From Shinella sp. CPCC 101442 (lineage in GTDB: Bacteria; Pseudomonadota; Alphaproteobacteria; Rhizobiales; Rhizobiaceae), in the NCBI RefSeq assembly GCF_024704725.1, contig NZ_JALIQS010000003.1, forward strand, positions 682,001 through 746,000: 64,000 nt of DNA, in the 5' to 3' direction. Positions 46,701 through 54,164 of the stretch are shown in pieces; position 1 is the stretch's first letter; every line of letters begins with the position of its first letter. Made by a program: the position numbers and the translations under genes. Below the pieces are notes generated by a model that saw only the letters and a list, made by a program, of their open reading frames with translations, was not told where the DNA came from and made no database searches.

Positions 46701-46739
46701 CTCAGCCTGGCCATGAAGGTGACGGACTTCATCCTGTGA
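40722..46739 (+). CDS. Giant FG-GAP / Ig-like / RTX calcium-binding surface protein
   Basis: The 2,005-residue protein has no signal peptide and is probably a type I secretion substrate. Residues 1-350 and 450-785 are FG-GAP/VCBS repeats with many DVNGDGKLD calcium loops; residues 355-440 and 1580-1690 are Ig-like modules (KTGDTVTFTLTTDVPV; TTGQTAEFKLTLSEAVVL). Residues 798-1577 hold nine Ig-like repeats of about 85 residues, three nearly identical. From 1700 onward come RTX nonapeptide units (GGNDTYIVNN; GSGADVFLFK) and a C-terminal secretion region. No type I secretion genes lie in the window. It may serve as an adhesin or biofilm matrix protein. Confidence 0.88.
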   Translation: MSTTFTRQDYSLGVSPVDLAIADIDGDGNLDLVVTNVGSTAKLLVLLGNGTGSFSTSTNIDVTTGDPSMGFAKVADMNGDGHLDIVFDSYYDYSVRVLLSDGAGGYQAGTHASFWSRPMSMAIGDVNGDGRTDAVTTSQNGVITVLLGDGQGGFQSPINNASITSRFPGYVTLADMNGDGKLDIVASGNSPPFGSVSVMLGDGAGGFTAVTHYSMGTRLPGTVTVADVNGDGKLDALTTNIGTPGTVSVLLGNGNGGFTSATDISVGANPGSLTVADLNGDGKLDLITANSNANSVSVRWGDGSGNFSGGTDIAVGSMPKTVKVADVNKDGRMDIVVTGVMGGGVTVLLGGKKADVTAISSSATGTLKTGDTVTFTLTTDVPVTVNGTPELVLSNGGRAVFAGLDGNGRPTFTYTVVEGDTGTNTLSITGIDSTAGSIDGSAELSFATPLGAVGGNGIHSQITAVDVSGDGKLDLLTANQFMSTVSILLGDGTGNFSSPTQVTVGSGNYALYSLATGDINGDGKIDLLTANGTDGTVSVRLGDGAGNFSGSTEISVGGTPQAIILGDVNGDGKLDMVTAGGGVAVRLGDGAGNFSSAISVASSGLAVALADVNRDGKLDMLISGGLNIAVRLGDGAGNFSTSGTASVASLPTYLTVVDLNGDGKLDLLSEHNSSNQVSVRLGNGTGGFSGSTQLTFVHNVRDIAVGDVNGDGKADVVAANGGNVSVRLGDGAGNFSASTDISVAASLDVISLADVNGDGKLDILASYNGTTWVLLNTSHTAASFDGTTISTADGSVTWLEVDATRPDAPTLALANDTGRSSTDRLTNDGSLTIGREVGATLSYIVDGGQASASYDPTALAEGEHTIEVTQTDLAGNVSLAGSITFTIDRTAPDAAVLALATDSGRPHADGITNDGAITIVGVEDGTTLTFFVDGVATSNYDANALTDGEHTLEAMVTDAAGNVSTTSSLTFTLDRAALAPVLALTLDTGASPTDKITKSNGALTITGVEDGATLSYVVDGGAATWYYDPDALADGEHTIEVVQKDLAGNVSSAGSITFTLDRNAPDAVVLALASDTGTSATDKLTNSGALAISGLEDGTTLSYIVNGGAASSSFDPDALADGEHTVEVMQTDAAGNVSDAESITFTIDKTVAVPVLALTSDTGSSSTDKITSSGALTIAKENNATLSYVVDGGAASSSYDPSALADGTHTVEVIQTDAAGNISDAGSIAFTLDRSASAPVLALTSDTGSSPTDKISRNGALTIAKENNATLSYVVDGGAASSSYDPSALADGTHTVEVIQTDAAGNISDAGSIAFTLDRSASAPVLALTSDTGSSPTDKISRNGALTIAKENNATLSYVVDGGAASSSYDPSALADGTHTVEVIQTDAAGNISDAGSITFTIDKTATAPVLALTSDTGSSSTDKITSNGALTITKENNATLSYVVDGGTASSSYNPSALADGAHTVTVVQTDVAGNVSDARSITFTLDRTKPVIPVLSLSSDTGSSSSDRITSNGAVTITGKESGTTLSYIVDGGPASSTYNPSALTNGAHSVKVIQTDKAGNVSSAGTLTFTLDRATPTVTGVTASGPGVSGGSGTLTTGQTAEFKLTLSEAVVLTGATKLTLTLSNGKQAIFDATASSNKTLVFDYKVALEDKASDLSVTKLNLNGATIKDAAGNVLNITGASINPAGKLVIDGYTGTSATDVFNGTVGAETFRGLGGNDTYIVNNAGDVVVEGASAGTDLVKASVNYTLTSNVENLTLTGSSKLSGTGNTLANILTGNDADNVLDGKAGADRMTGGKGNDTYVVDIAGDAVVEGANAGTDLVKASVNYTLTGNVENLTLTGSAKINGAGNTLANILTGNSTDNILDGKSGNDTLVGAGGADTLHGGAGADKLAGGSGADVFLFKAISDTTVAAAGRDTIIDFNRGQGDRISLKAIDANLDLKNDQAFTFIDTQKFHKKAGELRYEIKNGDTFISGDIDGDGTADLSIRLDLSLAMKVTDFIL
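43114..45450 (+). repeat. Nine tandem Ig-like repeat units, about 255 bp each
   Basis: The block encodes nine units of the form PVLALTSDTGSSxTDK ... LTFTLDR. Units five to eight are spaced at exactly 255 bases (anchor GCTGACAATC at 44246, 44501, 44756 and 45011), and the stretch from about 44246 to 44900 is almost identical at the DNA level, indicating recent duplication or homogenisation. Outer units have diverged. Confidence 0.9.
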
Positions 46740-46878
46740 TCGTGCCGGGCCCCAATCCGTCCTGGAGGAAATTCGCTGTGGCAAGTCACTTTGGGCGAAT
46801 GCCGAGGTTCAGATACACGCCAGAGATAAATCGGAGTGGCGGCCGTCTGAAGCCGGCGGCGGCGACCACTCTCCAGTT

Positions 46879-46905
46879 CAAGGCGCCGGAAGGTCCGGCG
46901 CCTTG
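46879..46905. terminator. Bidirectional hairpin between the two convergent giant genes
   Basis: A perfect 12-bp stem (CAAGGCGCCGGA/TCCGGCGCCTTG) with a 3-base loop lies between convergent stop codons at 46739 and 46940. It lacks a T-run but is very stable and probably ends both transcripts. Confidence 0.7.
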
Positions 46906-46939
46906 AGTGTTCGGTTCATCGCAGGGCGCTGGCGCGTCC

Positions 46940-49900
46940 CTAGATGATGAAGAAGTCCGTGTTGTTGATGCCCAGCCCCGGATCCAGTTTCGCGAATTGC
47001 ACCGATCCACCTGCCGCGTTTCCGTTGGTGTCGTAGAACAGCTTCCCGGTATCCGTTTCGTAGATGATGCGGTCGCTCGAATCGCTCGCCGTACCGCTGA
47101 CATTGGCGACAAATTGCGCGGCACTGAGCACGCCGACACCGACAATCGCGTTGAAGATGGCATTTTCCAGCCGGATCGTGTCATTGACGAAGCTGAAGTC
47201 GGTGATGGTATCGACGTTGGTTGCTCCAAGCGCCGTATTGAACAGGAATGTGTCGTTCCCGCCGCCGCCCGTCAGCGTGTCGTTGCCGGCCCGACCGTTC
47301 AGCGTATCGTTGCCACTGCCGCCGATCAGGATATTGCCACTGCTGTTGCCAGTCAGCGTATCGTTGAAAGCGGAGCCAGTCAGGTTTTCGATCGATGAGT
47401 AGGTATCACCCGCTGCATCGCCGGTGTTGCTGGCGGGGGTTGTCAGGCTTGCGACCACTCCGGCCGTGGCCGTCTGATAAGAAGCCCTGTCCGATCCATT
47501 GCCGCCGGACAGCGCATCTGCACCCGCGCCGCCGATCAGGGTGTCGTTGCCATCTTGCCCGAACAGACTGTCATTGCCGCCGAGCCCGAAAATGGTGTCG
47601 TTGCCAGTAGCACCGATGATACTGTTGGCGCTGTTCGTACCGGTAAGCGTATCGTTGAAATTGGAACCGGTGAGATTTTCGATCGATATGAAGGTGTCGC
47701 CTGCCGCATCACCGGTGTTGGCTGCCGGGCTAACAAGCGACGCGACGACGCCGACCGTGGCCGTCGCATAAGAGGCACGGTCGCCGCCTGCACCGCCATC
47801 AAGTATATCCGCACCCGCGCCACCGATCAGGTTGTCATTGCCATCCTGCCCGAACAGACTGTCATTGCCGCCGAGCCCGAAAATGGCGTCGTTGCCAATA
47901 GCGCCGACAATGTTGTTGGCACCATTGGTGCCAGTCAGTCTATCGTTGAAGTTGGAACCGGTGAGATTTTCTATGGATATGAAGGTGTCGCCGGCCGCAT
48001 CACCGGTGTTGGCTGCCGGGCTAACAAGCGACGCGACGACGCCGACCGTGGCCGTCGCATAAGAGGCACGGTCGCCGCCTGCACCGCCATCAAGTATATC
48101 CGCACCCGCGCCACCGATCAGGTTGTCATTGCCATCCTGCCCGAACAGACTGTCATTGCCGCCGAGCCCGAAAATGGCGTCGTTGCCAATAGCACCGATA
48201 ATGCTGTTGGCACCGTTGGTGCCAGTCAGTCTATCGTTGAAGTTGGAACCGGTGAGATTTTCGATCGACGAGTACGTGTCGCCAGCGGCCTCGCCGGTAT
48301 TGCCAGCTGGGCTTGTCAGGCTGGCAACCACGGCCGCTGTCGCATTGACATATGTGGCACGGTCCGAACCGTTTCCGCCATCCAGAAGATCACCGCCTGC
48401 GCCACCATCCAGCAAGTCGTCGCCGCCCAGGCCATTCAGTTCGTCACGCACCGATGTGCCGCGCATCGTTTCACTGTCGTTGTCACCGAGGATGATCAGC
48501 TGGTCCGCTTCACCGGCACCCGGAAAGAAATCCTGCACCTGGAACTGCGACAGGTCGACGGTGGTCGCGCTGAGCATTTCGACGCGGAAGCGGTCAGGTG
48601 TACCGACCGCCGCGAAATCGACGACGAGATTGGCCGCAAGGCCGGCGCCGACCTGATCGGCGCGGATGACGACGAGCTTCGCGGGCGCCACGGCCTGGAA
48701 TTCGATTTCCTCTATGGAGATGACGGTCGTATCGACGAGGCTGATGTCCCCGGTGGCCAGGATGCGGTCGGCATCGGCACCACCGTCGATCAGGTCGTTG
48801 GTAAAGGCACCGAGGCCGCCGCCCTGGAACGTATCGTTGCCGGCATTACCGGATGCGATATCGCGCAGGCTATCGATGGTGATCGTGTCGCTCGCAGCGT
48901 CGCTGACGCTGGTGCGGCTCAACTGGTTGACCTCGCCGGTGATCCGGCCACCGCCGCCGTCGGTGTCGCCGGCGTCCTGCCACACGGTGATGAATTTTCC
49001 GTTCTGCAGCATGCCGAGGGCGGAAAAGACGTCCCGGTCCGCGCCTTCCGCAGCGATCGCAAATTCGCTCGCCATGTTGGCCGACAACGCATTGCCGTTC
49101 TGATCGAAGATGCGGGCAAAGATATCGTCGGTGGTGGCATTGAAAGGTTTCGTCCAACTGACGACGATGAAGCCGTTCGACAGGACCGAAATGTCAGGAT
49201 CGACTTCGTCAACGGTACTTGTTGTGTTGACCTTGATGAAACCGGTCTGGGAGACGCCGTTTGCGTTGAAAATCTCAAGCGTGATGCCGTTTCCCAGCGT
49301 GCCGCCTTCGACCCAACCGGAATCCGTGTAGACCACGGCCCAGTTGCCGTTTGGCAGTGCGGTCAACGCCGATTGCGTGTTGTCACCGAAATTATCGATT
49401 AGGAAGTCCGCAGTTCGGACGGTTCCGTCGGCGTTGTAGATCGCAGCCCTGAGTGGCTGGTTGGCAGGATTGGTGTCGGTATAGGTCACAACGAAACCAC
49501 CATCTGCCAACCCGACGATGGACGCGTCGTTCTGGGTGCCGGCCGTCGCGACGGTGTTCACCTGTGTGAAGCCGCCAAGCTGGGAGCCGAACGCATTGTA
49601 GCGGCCGACAAAGACGTTGCCGCCGAACGTGAAGCTTATGGCAAAGCCGCCGCTGGCAAGCGCGCTGGTGACCGGATCTTCAAATGAGATCGACGAGCCA
49701 CTCAGTTTGAGCTCGCCACCCACCGTATTGCCATTCTGGTCGAAGATACGACCAAGCATGAAGGTTTCGGCGGGGTTGTTGTCGTCCCACACGACCAGAA
49801 CATTGCCATTGGCGAGCTTGGTCAGCGAGGGCTTTCCGGGAGGCTCCGTGTTGGTATCGTCGTAGGGGATGCGGAAGCCGCCAACCTGGTTGGAATTGGC

Positions 49901-50071
49901 GTCATAGAAATTCAGAAGAATGAAATTGCCACTTGCGGTGTTGTAGGCGGCGGCAAAGCCGCCATTGTCGAGACCCAGAACATCCGGGAAAATCTGATTG
50001 CCCGGTGTAAAGGTATTGACCCCGAATTGGAAGGTCGTGGTGGTGTTGTTGAAAGTCGTGGTGACGGCCAT
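46940..50071 (-). CDS. Large RTX (hemolysin-type calcium-binding) protein
   Basis: The 1,043-residue protein starts at the ATG at 50069-50071 with AGGAG upstream. Residues 1-400 contain beta-propeller-like repeats (GGFVVTYTDTN, NGNWAVVYTDSG, NGFIVVSWTKPF, each near a FDQNGN or FNANG motif). Residues about 540-950 carry RTX units (GGNDSLFGQDGNDNLIGGAG) alternating with a RASYATATVGVVASL-type segment, in near-identical 97-residue blocks. The C-terminus (LGINNTDFFII) resembles a type I secretion signal. It is probably exported and folded by calcium; function (adhesin or S-layer-like) is unknown. Confidence 0.88.
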   Translation of the reverse strand: MAVTTTFNNTTTTFQFGVNTFTPGNQIFPDVLGLDNGGFAAAYNTASGNFILLNFYDANSNQVGGFRIPYDDTNTEPPGKPSLTKLANGNVLVVWDDNNPAETFMLGRIFDQNGNTVGGELKLSGSSISFEDPVTSALASGGFAISFTFGGNVFVGRYNAFGSQLGGFTQVNTVATAGTQNDASIVGLADGGFVVTYTDTNPANQPLRAAIYNADGTVRTADFLIDNFGDNTQSALTALPNGNWAVVYTDSGWVEGGTLGNGITLEIFNANGVSQTGFIKVNTTSTVDEVDPDISVLSNGFIVVSWTKPFNATTDDIFARIFDQNGNALSANMASEFAIAAEGADRDVFSALGMLQNGKFITVWQDAGDTDGGGGRITGEVNQLSRTSVSDAASDTITIDSLRDIASGNAGNDTFQGGGLGAFTNDLIDGGADADRILATGDISLVDTTVISIEEIEFQAVAPAKLVVIRADQVGAGLAANLVVDFAAVGTPDRFRVEMLSATTVDLSQFQVQDFFPGAGEADQLIILGDNDSETMRGTSVRDELNGLGGDDLLDGGAGGDLLDGGNGSDRATYVNATAAVVASLTSPAGNTGEAAGDTYSSIENLTGSNFNDRLTGTNGANSIIGAIGNDAIFGLGGNDSLFGQDGNDNLIGGAGADILDGGAGGDRASYATATVGVVASLVSPAANTGDAAGDTFISIENLTGSNFNDRLTGTNGANNIVGAIGNDAIFGLGGNDSLFGQDGNDNLIGGAGADILDGGAGGDRASYATATVGVVASLVSPAANTGDAAGDTFISIENLTGSNFNDTLTGTNSANSIIGATGNDTIFGLGGNDSLFGQDGNDTLIGGAGADALSGGNGSDRASYQTATAGVVASLTTPASNTGDAAGDTYSSIENLTGSAFNDTLTGNSSGNILIGGSGNDTLNGRAGNDTLTGGGGNDTFLFNTALGATNVDTITDFSFVNDTIRLENAIFNAIVGVGVLSAAQFVANVSGTASDSSDRIIYETDTGKLFYDTNGNAAGGSVQFAKLDPGLGINNTDFFII
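47430..48450 (-). repeat. Tandem 291-bp repeats within the RTX gene
   Basis: About four units of 291 bases (97 residues) follow one another, anchored by CGAGCCCGAA at 47581, 47872 and 48163. The two central units are nearly identical, pointing to recent duplication inside the reading frame. Confidence 0.85.
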
Positions 50072-50723
50072 TGTGAACACTCCTGAACTGATATGGTCGA
50101 TCGGAATTCAGCGTGATTTCGGTAGAACCGGGGGTGATGCGAACGGATCAACGTTGCGCGTCAGGTCATTCGACAAGGCGAAAAACCCGGATACAAACCC
50201 TACAATGGGGCGCATGCGCAGTGGGAAACACCCTGAAAGACGTCCCGCCCTATGCGGACAAGATTTCGCCTCGGGATATGTCTTTCGGTTTCCTGAACGC
50301 CTCGTTCTAGGCGTCTACAAATACGAACGTGAGTGGTGCCCAGTTTATTCGAAAGTCTGTTTTCCTAATATGCAATACTCATTCGCAGCCTGAAAAACCA
50401 AGGCCCGAGCATGCAATCAGTAATTGCTTTTAATCAATTCGCTCTACTTAAAAATATCAGACTGCCAGAGAATTCGTCTCCGCTATGACGGTGGCGAGCT
50501 TCGTCCCGTGATCGAGCGGGAGAGGAATGTTTATACGTAGGGCGCTCAGCCCCAGCAGCATGTCACCGTCCCGCGGCGGCTCTGTCATCCTGAGACGTTC
50601 CGATCGGCAGGTCCGTCTCTGGATTAGGCCGTCGCTTGTCGTGGTAAAGCACCGCCGCAGCAAAGGGGTGCGTGGGGACCGGAGAGAGAATGCCAGCGCG
50701 CACCACGCTTAGGGCCGTTTTCT
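50072..50723. other. Gene-free stretch upstream of the RTX gene
   Basis: These 652 bases contain no frame I can support. The part at 50330-50460 is clearly AT-richer than its surroundings and may hold a promoter or be a remnant of inserted DNA. The promoter of the leftward RTX gene should lie in 50072-50200. Confidence 0.45.
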
Positions 50724-52382
50724 CTAGGGTTTTCCGTCTCTCGGCAAACCCATTCCGGCGAGCGTATCGCTGATCTTGCGGCCAGCCTGGAGATAGGTTT
50801 CGCTGGCGTTGCGGGTGGGTAGGGCGATATTAAGCGTGGTGGAACCGGGGCGCAGGGCCATGCCTTTGCGCAACGCTTCCTCAGCCTCTTCCTGTCGGCC
50901 GAGGCGTTGATAGGCAACGGCGAGCAGCATGTAGGTCCGGCCCGACGCAGGCGTGACGGCAAGGGAGCGCGTTAGCCATTGCGCGGCCTCCTCGTCGCGT
51001 TCGAGGATGAGGGACGCAAGGCCGGCGCCCAGCAGCCATGTCCAGCGCGAGACTTCCGGCGTGCCGAAGCTGTCAGCCTTGACGAAGCTGGCGAGCGCAT
51101 CCTCGAAGCGGCCGAGCTGGAGCTGCGTCAGGCCGAGCTGAAAGAGGGCTGCACCGTCCCAAGGGTTGATGGCAAGGGTTCGCGCACAGGTGACCAGACT
51201 GTCCGGGAACTGATTGGTCGCGGTCAGAAAGCGGCAATAGGTGCCGAGCACCGAGGCGGAATTCGGCATGGCCTTTACGGCCGCCTCCAGAAGCGCGCGC
51301 GCGTCGTTTTCCGCCTTGCTTTCCTCGCCCGGTGGATACCAGTTCATCTGGATCGCGCGCAGATGCAGTGCCGCGAGCGCAACCTGGACATCGACATTGT
51401 CAGGCTCGGCGGTACGGTTTTTTTCGAGAATCGCCCGCGCCGTCGCAAAGCGCTCGCGCGTCGTCTGGTTGATGGAAGCGGTTGCCTGCTGAATGGCGAT
51501 GTTTGCCGGATCGCTCTGCGAAATGCTCTCCCCGTTCTCGAGGGTGTTGAGCCGCAAGGCGAGCGCATAGCCCGCGCCGGCTGCGAGCCGGGATTGCAGG
51601 TATCGCGCGTCCTCCGCCCGTGCATCGATTGCGATATCCGCGACCGATTGGATCTCACGCGTCACCGCGTCGATCAGGCGGACCTGCAGCGTCCAGGATC
51701 GCGGGTCCTTCTGCAGGACCCCTTCGACCAGCAGCGTCGCGGCGTCTGTGTCCTGCGCCGTCGATCGACTGCCTTCTTCAGGCGGCGTGACAAGGCGGAT
51801 GCCGTCGATCCTGGAAAGGCCGCCGATCAGCTCGCCAGCTACCCCATGGGCGAGCGCGACGCTTTCGGGATCATCTTTTTTGACGGTAAACGGCACAACA
51901 GCGATGACTGGCTCCGGCCGGCCGGAAAAGCTGCCCGACAGCGCAAGGAAGGCCGTGAAGGCCACTCCGGCCGCCAGAATGGCAAGCCCTGCGGACAAAA
52001 GCCCACCTCGTCGTCCAGCAAGACGGAAGCGGGAGACGGCGCCGGGCTGGTTCACCGCGGCGATTGCAGGCGTATCCTCGCGGGTGGAGACATCGGCGGC
52101 AAAATGATAGCCCCGACCCGAGACGAGCTTGACTGTCTGGCGTTGATCATCACCGAGCGCCGAGCGGATTTCGCGGATGCACTGGAAGAGGCTGTCTTCT
52201 CCGACATGAACCCCCGGCCAGATGGCGTCGAGCAGTTCCTGCTTGGTGAGAAGCCGGTGGCTGTTGGCAACCAACAGGCGCAGGAGTTCGAAAGTCTTCG
52301 GGCGCAGATGGATCGCGACTCCATCGGGGCCGCGCAGTTCGACGCGGTCCGGATCCAAAACGAATCCCGAAAAAAAGAACAC
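50724..52382 (-). CDS. CadC-like regulator: winged helix, one TM segment, TPR region
   Basis: The product has about 552 residues from a GTG at 52380-52382 (GAGGG upstream); a TTG 12 codons earlier is possible. The N-terminus is an OmpR/CadC-type winged helix (LRPKTFELLRLLVANSHRLL, IWPGVHVGEDSLFQCIREIR, LVSGRGYHF). A single TM segment follows at about residues 125-150 (GGLLSAGLAILAAGVAF). The outer part has an adenylate-cyclase-associated-like VIAVVPF segment and TPR-like repeats from about residue 310. This is a one-component membrane regulator. It diverges from the 322-residue DNA-binding protein and flanks the RTX genes, which it might control. Confidence 0.83.
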   Translation of the reverse strand: MFFFSGFVLDPDRVELRGPDGVAIHLRPKTFELLRLLVANSHRLLTKQELLDAIWPGVHVGEDSLFQCIREIRSALGDDQRQTVKLVSGRGYHFAADVSTREDTPAIAAVNQPGAVSRFRLAGRRGGLLSAGLAILAAGVAFTAFLALSGSFSGRPEPVIAVVPFTVKKDDPESVALAHGVAGELIGGLSRIDGIRLVTPPEEGSRSTAQDTDAATLLVEGVLQKDPRSWTLQVRLIDAVTREIQSVADIAIDARAEDARYLQSRLAAGAGYALALRLNTLENGESISQSDPANIAIQQATASINQTTRERFATARAILEKNRTAEPDNVDVQVALAALHLRAIQMNWYPPGEESKAENDARALLEAAVKAMPNSASVLGTYCRFLTATNQFPDSLVTCARTLAINPWDGAALFQLGLTQLQLGRFEDALASFVKADSFGTPEVSRWTWLLGAGLASLILERDEEAAQWLTRSLAVTPASGRTYMLLAVAYQRLGRQEEAEEALRKGMALRPGSTTLNIALPTRNASETYLQAGRKISDTLAGMGLPRDGKP

Positions 52383-52721
52383 CAGGCCCTCACCATCCCG
52401 CCGGAGTTGGACGCGCAAAATAGAGAACAGTCGGACCGGACGTCAACCTGTGCCGTTCAGGCCAGACCTCGTTATAGCGCAACACTCGCTGTTGCTGCGT
52501 TCTCGCCATCGATTTCAGAAAAATTTCAGAAAACTCCAACGTCTTGCCGGCGCCCTGTCAGGACGTCGATTGGGAAGCGGACTATCAATATGAGAACCGC
52601 GAAAATGGAAGTGAAAGCAATTGCTTCAGGGAGGACAGAACGATGCGGGGCAGCGGCGCAGGCGTAACGACGACACCCTTTCCTTCCGGGACCGGCGGGC
52701 CGCGAGGCTTCGGTAAAAACC
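52383..52721. promoter_or_regulatory. Divergent spacer between the CadC-like and 322-aa regulator genes
   Basis: The 339-base gap contains an AT-richer stretch at 52500-52630 (AAAATTTCAGAAAACTCC and following), where promoters are likely. I see no gene or recognised operator. Confidence 0.4.
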
Positions 52722-53690
52722 ATGCTTGACCAACACGCAACGTCATCCACGTCCCGGCTTTCGAAACTGCCGGAAGATCAGCTCGGCCGTTTGATGCAGG
52801 CCCCGGCTTTCCCGCATGTCGTGCAGCTGCTTGCCCGCGGATTTGACACGCTCTACAAGCACGCGCCCCGGGTGTCCTCTCTCTTCGCCTCGCAGCAGCG
52901 CTGGCTTCTCTGCCATGCGGGTCTTGCCCTTCATTTTCGTGCGTCTCTTGAGGGCACCCCAGGTTTGACGCGCCGCGCGCTCGGCCTGTTGGCCGTCGAA
53001 CTTCGCCTTGCCAGCCGCAACACGGCCTATGCTTTTTTCGACGAGGCGCTGAAATATGGCGTCGTCCGCCCGGCGATGGCGGGCGGTGGCGAGCGTACGG
53101 GGGAAGTCGAGCTGTCGCCTGAACCCGTGTCCATGTTGATCCATTGGTATGATCTGCATTTCAAGGCCCTCGACCTCATCGACGGCGCAGGCCGCAGCGG
53201 CCGATTTCTGGCACAGCCGGAACGCGCCCTTGCCGTTCTTGCGCCACGCTTCGCGCCGGCCCTTCTGTCGAGCACGCAGGTGCGCATGCCCGGCCCCTTC
53301 TACACGATCTTCACCTGGGCGGACGCGGGCGGCAACCTGATGGACCGGCTGATCGCGGGTATCGAGGACCATGCATCGCCGCGGGATGGCTGCTTTCCGA
53401 CGGATGTGATGTCGATTTCCCAGTTGGCAGAGGCCTTCGCCTTGTCGCGTTCCCACACGAGCCGGAAACTTGCCGCGGCCGAAGCGCTCGGCGGCATCGG
53501 ATGGAGCGGGCGGCGCGGATATTCGTCGATGTGGATCTCGACGGACTTCTACCGGGAATATGCCCGCGCGCAGGCGCAAAAGCTGTTCCTTCTGGACAAT
53601 GCTTTTACCGAGCTCTCGCCAGCGCCATCCGTGGCCTTCCTCCCGGATCATTCGCCGGCCCCAATCCGCCAGGAGAGCATCGGAGCGTAG
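52722..53690 (+). CDS. Putative DNA-binding regulator of 322 residues
   Basis: The protein is largely helical. A region at about residues 233-262 (MSISQLAEAFALSRSHTSRK, then LAAAEALGGIGW) looks like a MarR- or winged-helix-type DNA-binding segment, and an N-terminal portion (LTRRALGLLAVELRLASRNT, then YAFFDEALKYGVVRP) resembles a second helix-turn-helix. I cannot assign a characterised family. It diverges from the CadC-like gene at the right end of the putative island. Confidence 0.72.
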   Translation: MLDQHATSSTSRLSKLPEDQLGRLMQAPAFPHVVQLLARGFDTLYKHAPRVSSLFASQQRWLLCHAGLALHFRASLEGTPGLTRRALGLLAVELRLASRNTAYAFFDEALKYGVVRPAMAGGGERTGEVELSPEPVSMLIHWYDLHFKALDLIDGAGRSGRFLAQPERALAVLAPRFAPALLSSTQVRMPGPFYTIFTWADAGGNLMDRLIAGIEDHASPRDGCFPTDVMSISQLAEAFALSRSHTSRKLAAAEALGGIGWSGRRGYSSMWISTDFYREYARAQAQKLFLLDNAFTELSPAPSVAFLPDHSPAPIRQESIGA

Positions 53691-53719
53691 GCCTTTGCCG
53701 GCGCGCGGGGGCCTGAGGC

Positions 53720-53741
53720 CGTGTCAAAAATGGACGGAGAC
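53720..53741 (+). repeat. Right copy of the 22-bp direct repeat
   Basis: It is identical to 40437-40458 over 22 bases and in the same orientation, 13.3 kb away. The flanks differ at once on both sides. With the integrase remnant near the left copy, this pair may mark the borders of an old insertion. Confidence 0.7.
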
Positions 53742-54067
53742 GCAGAGTGATCCACGTCCTAGCCTCCCCTCGCTTGAGGGGCGTCTGCGGCTACCTTGCA
53801 ATCTACCGGGGGATGATTGCGGGGTAGTCGCGACGGGCCGCTACACAAACAAAAGCTTTCAAGGCGAAACATGATCGACGTGCGGCAGGGGCGCCCGTCA
53901 GCACAGAGATCCGAAAGCCAGCACTAAAGAGTGCAAATCCCAACGCTGTCGGACGGCCGATAGCGGTCGCGTAGGCGTCCAATGGCTAGGGTGGCGCCGA
54001 CTATGGTGTTCCAGAGGGCGATACCTTTACGGGCGAGAAGCAATGCCTCCCGTGCCCCAACGCAAAA

Positions 54068-54091
54068 CCCTCCCGGCTTGCGCCGAGAGGG
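54068..54091 (-). terminator. Terminator of the secreted Arg/Asp-rich protein gene
   Basis: Read leftward, a 10-bp stem (CCCTCTCGGC/GCCGGGAGGG, one wobble pair) with a GCAA loop is followed by TTTTG, about 75 bases after the stop codon at 54165. Confidence 0.75.
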
Positions 54092-54164
54092 AGGCCGCTC
54101 GCCGGCCGGGGGTGACAAGACGAACGGCTTTCGTTCAGGCAGGTGCCGGCGAGCCGGCCCCACC

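Larger units (their letters stand above)
53691..54164. other. Gene-free stretch with right copy of the direct repeat
   Basis: The 474 bases contain the second 22-bp repeat (53720-53741), a small hairpin CCCCTC/GAGGGG at 53766-53781 and the terminator of the leftward gene at 54165. Frames across it look like composition artefacts. Composition suggests degenerate intergenic or island-border DNA. Confidence 0.5.

Noticed and set aside
47555-49402. A 615-codon open frame opposite the RTX gene
   Set aside because: Its repeats simply mirror the 291-bp units of the real gene; the leftward frame has RTX motifs and this one does not.
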